From the NCBI GenBank assembly GCA_900466475.1, contig UBMI01000007.1, positions 328,569 through 392,568 on the forward strand: a stretch of DNA of 64,000 nt, read 5' to 3'. The DNA is from Hyphomicrobiales bacterium (GTDB taxonomy: Bacteria > Pseudomonadota > Alphaproteobacteria > Rhizobiales > Rhizobiaceae). Below, in pieces: positions 62,492 through 64,000 of the stretch (position 1 is the stretch's first letter; each line of letters opens with the position of its first letter). Made by a program: the position numbers and the translations under genes. Under the pieces are notes generated by a model. That model saw only the letters and a program-made list of their open reading frames with translations. It did no database searches and had not been told where the DNA came from.

Positions 62492-64000
62492 ATGCAGTTG
62501 ACATCGTCAAAAGTACGGATCGTCACGGCCATGGCTATTGGCGGCAGCGGCATCCTGCTGGCAGGGCTTTTCGCAGACACCTCCGGCATTCTCGTCGCAA
62601 TGGTCGCCATCTGGCTCTATACAAGCTGGCGCACAGGTCTGGCCGTGCTGCTCATCGGCTGTTTGTTGACGGCGACCATCATTCTCTCCCCCGCCAATTT
62701 CGGCGATGATGAACCCGTGCGGGTCGTCATGTTCGCCTGCTCCGCCACCGCGCTCTGGTTTTTCATCAACGTCTTCAAGCCGCAGAGCCTCTTCGACCGC
62801 GTTTACAAGAATATCCAGCCCAATATCGAAGACATTCCGGGCTTTGGCTGGTCGGCCTATCCTGACGGCCGCCTGCGCTTCCTGAATCCGAAGGCGCTGG
62901 ACTTTGTCGGCGTGACTGCCGAGGAAATGAGCAGGATCGCCAAGCTAGACAATCATTCATGGTGGAGCCTCTTCGTGCATCCCGACGATGTCGAGGGATG
63001 CAAGCAGCGATGGGAACACAGCCTGAGGACAGGCGAGCCGATCTTCGAAGAGCAGCGTGTGCGACGCGCCGACGGGACCTACCGATGGCTTCGCGATTCC
63101 GCCATCGCCTCGCGTGACGAACACGGCCACATTACGGCGTGGTTCGCGACATCGGTCGATATCGACGATCAGCGAAAGGCGGAAGCTGCTCTGCGGGAAA
63201 GCCGGGAGCAGCTGCAGCAGATGATCGACACAGTCCCGGCTCTCATCTGGTGCGCCAGCCCGGCCGGCGAAACCTCCTATATCAACAAGCCCCTTATGCA
63301 CTGGACCGGGATTTCGCTGCAGGGTAATGATCCCGTGGATACAAGGAGGTTCGCGACAGCGATCATCGACACGATCCACCCCGAAGACCAGACGCTGTTT
63401 CAGGAGAGCCTTTCACGGGCTTTCAAAACCGGCGAACGCTTCGCCCTGAAATATCGGCAGCGGCGCTGCGATGGCGTCTATCGCTGGATCGACGGGAAAG
63501 CCGAGCCGCTTCGCGATGCCGATGGCCAGATCATTCAGTGGTACGGCGTCTGCCTCGACATCCATGACGAGATGGAAGCGCATGAAGCAGCGCGCCAGCG
63601 GGAGGCGGAACTGCGCCTCATCGTCGATACGGTACCGTCTCTGATCTGGCTCATGACCCCCGAAGGACTTCCCTGCTATCTCAACAAGCGCTTCTCCGAA
63701 TGGGCCGGGCTCAACGAAGGCGATATTCATTCGAGGACGACGGAAGAGGTCGCTGCCGAAGCAGAACTTGTCCATCCCGAGGATCGCGCCGCAGTGACGG
63801 AGGCGTTCAGACATGCCATTGCAACGGGTCAGCCCATCAATCACAAGGGCCGGCTTCGCCATAAGGACGGGCAGTATCGATGGATGGACTCACGCGTCGA
63901 ACCCCTGCGCGACGAGAATGGCAAGATCATTCGCTGGTACGGCGTCAATCTCGACATCGACGACGAGGTCCGTGCGCAGGAGGCACTGCGCCAATCCGAC
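62492..64000 (+). CDS. Membrane PAS-repeat sensor histidine kinase (partial, runs off window)
   Basis: The open frame from the ATG at 62492 (AGAGGAC upstream) continues to the window end, 503 codons so far. It has three to four N-terminal helices (to about residue 95), then three PAS/PAC modules (about 115-235, 240-365 and 370-495), each ending in a PAC (WFATSVDIDD; WYGVCLDIHD; WYGVNLDIDD). The kinase core is expected beyond the window. The N-terminal membrane block resembles a short DUF4118-like or MASE sensor. Partner is probably regulator C. Confidence 0.85.
   Translation, partial: MQLTSSKVRIVTAMAIGGSGILLAGLFADTSGILVAMVAIWLYTSWRTGLAVLLIGCLLTATIILSPANFGDDEPVRVVMFACSATALWFFINVFKPQSLFDRVYKNIQPNIEDIPGFGWSAYPDGRLRFLNPKALDFVGVTAEEMSRIAKLDNHSWWSLFVHPDDVEGCKQRWEHSLRTGEPIFEEQRVRRADGTYRWLRDSAIASRDEHGHITAWFATSVDIDDQRKAEAALRESREQLQQMIDTVPALIWCASPAGETSYINKPLMHWTGISLQGNDPVDTRRFATAIIDTIHPEDQTLFQESLSRAFKTGERFALKYRQRRCDGVYRWIDGKAEPLRDADGQIIQWYGVCLDIHDEMEAHEAARQREAELRLIVDTVPSLIWLMTPEGLPCYLNKRFSEWAGLNEGDIHSRTTEEVAAEAELVHPEDRAAVTEAFRHAIATGQPINHKGRLRHKDGQYRWMDSRVEPLRDENGKIIRWYGVNLDIDDEVRAQEALRQSD

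Overview
The window looks like chromosomal or large-replicon DNA of a Rhizobiaceae bacterium, most probably Rhizobium sensu stricto. It is GC-rich and densely coding, many genes overlap by ATGA, there are many ABC importers, and several families are typical of rhizobia: BA14K and DUF1236 envelope proteins, FixJ-like response regulators, an OxyR/KatG pair and EcfG-type GGAAC-N16/17-GTT promoters. I saw no rRNA, tRNA, insertion sequence, phage or CRISPR. The species call is inference from gene content.

Layout. 0-8 kb: a glycosyltransferase, small envelope proteins around a NarL-type two-component pair, a DUF763 protein, a DsbA-fold protein with a CPYS motif and a degenerate acylphosphatase-like protein. 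8.4-16.6 kb: one tightly coupled operon holding a Rieske-only protein, a Rieske-less ring-hydroxylating-oxygenase catalytic subunit, a GST-fold protein, an 8-oxoguanine-deaminase-like amidohydrolase and a BMP-type (nucleoside-class) ABC importer. The layout recalls the NdmC/D/E methylxanthine N7-demethylase and suggests uptake and demethylation or deamination of a modified purine or similar N-heterocycle. 16.7-24.6 kb: a LuxR-type solo with the Met/Trp substitutions of the plant-compound-sensing subfamily, flanked by two proline-iminopeptidase genes; the second heads a peptide-type ABC importer operon that ends in a strong terminator. 24.6-28.8 kb: a broken MarR-type regulator and a fused 5-oxoprolinase/hydantoinase.

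29-34.5 kb: a minus-strand operon gntR-kduI-kduD followed by a polar-amino-acid-type ABC importer, i.e. 4-deoxy-hexuronate catabolism. 34.9-37.9 kb: a glycine-betaine/proline-type importer. 38-45.5 kb: stress functions (a small EcfG-type gene, a GGDEF cyclase, a DUF2945 protein, katG with divergent oxyR, an MgtC-like protein and an AhpD-like protein). 45.6-50.4 kb: a LysR regulator, an MscS channel carrying a cyclic-nucleotide-binding domain, a divergent class III adenylate cyclase and an OmpR-type regulator.

50.8-64 kb: secreted alpha/beta hydrolases, two paralogous NmrA-like proteins, a small four-helix membrane protein and an SDR, interleaved with three FixJ-like regulators, one single-domain receiver and two PAS histidine kinases; the last kinase runs off the window. 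This reads as a local expansion of FixL/FixJ-style signalling beside stress-type oxidoreductases and hydrolases.

Most interesting: the split oxygenase operon (8464-16642), the LuxR-solo/pip/peptide-importer locus (16680-24570), and the channel/cyclase pair (46549-49683).
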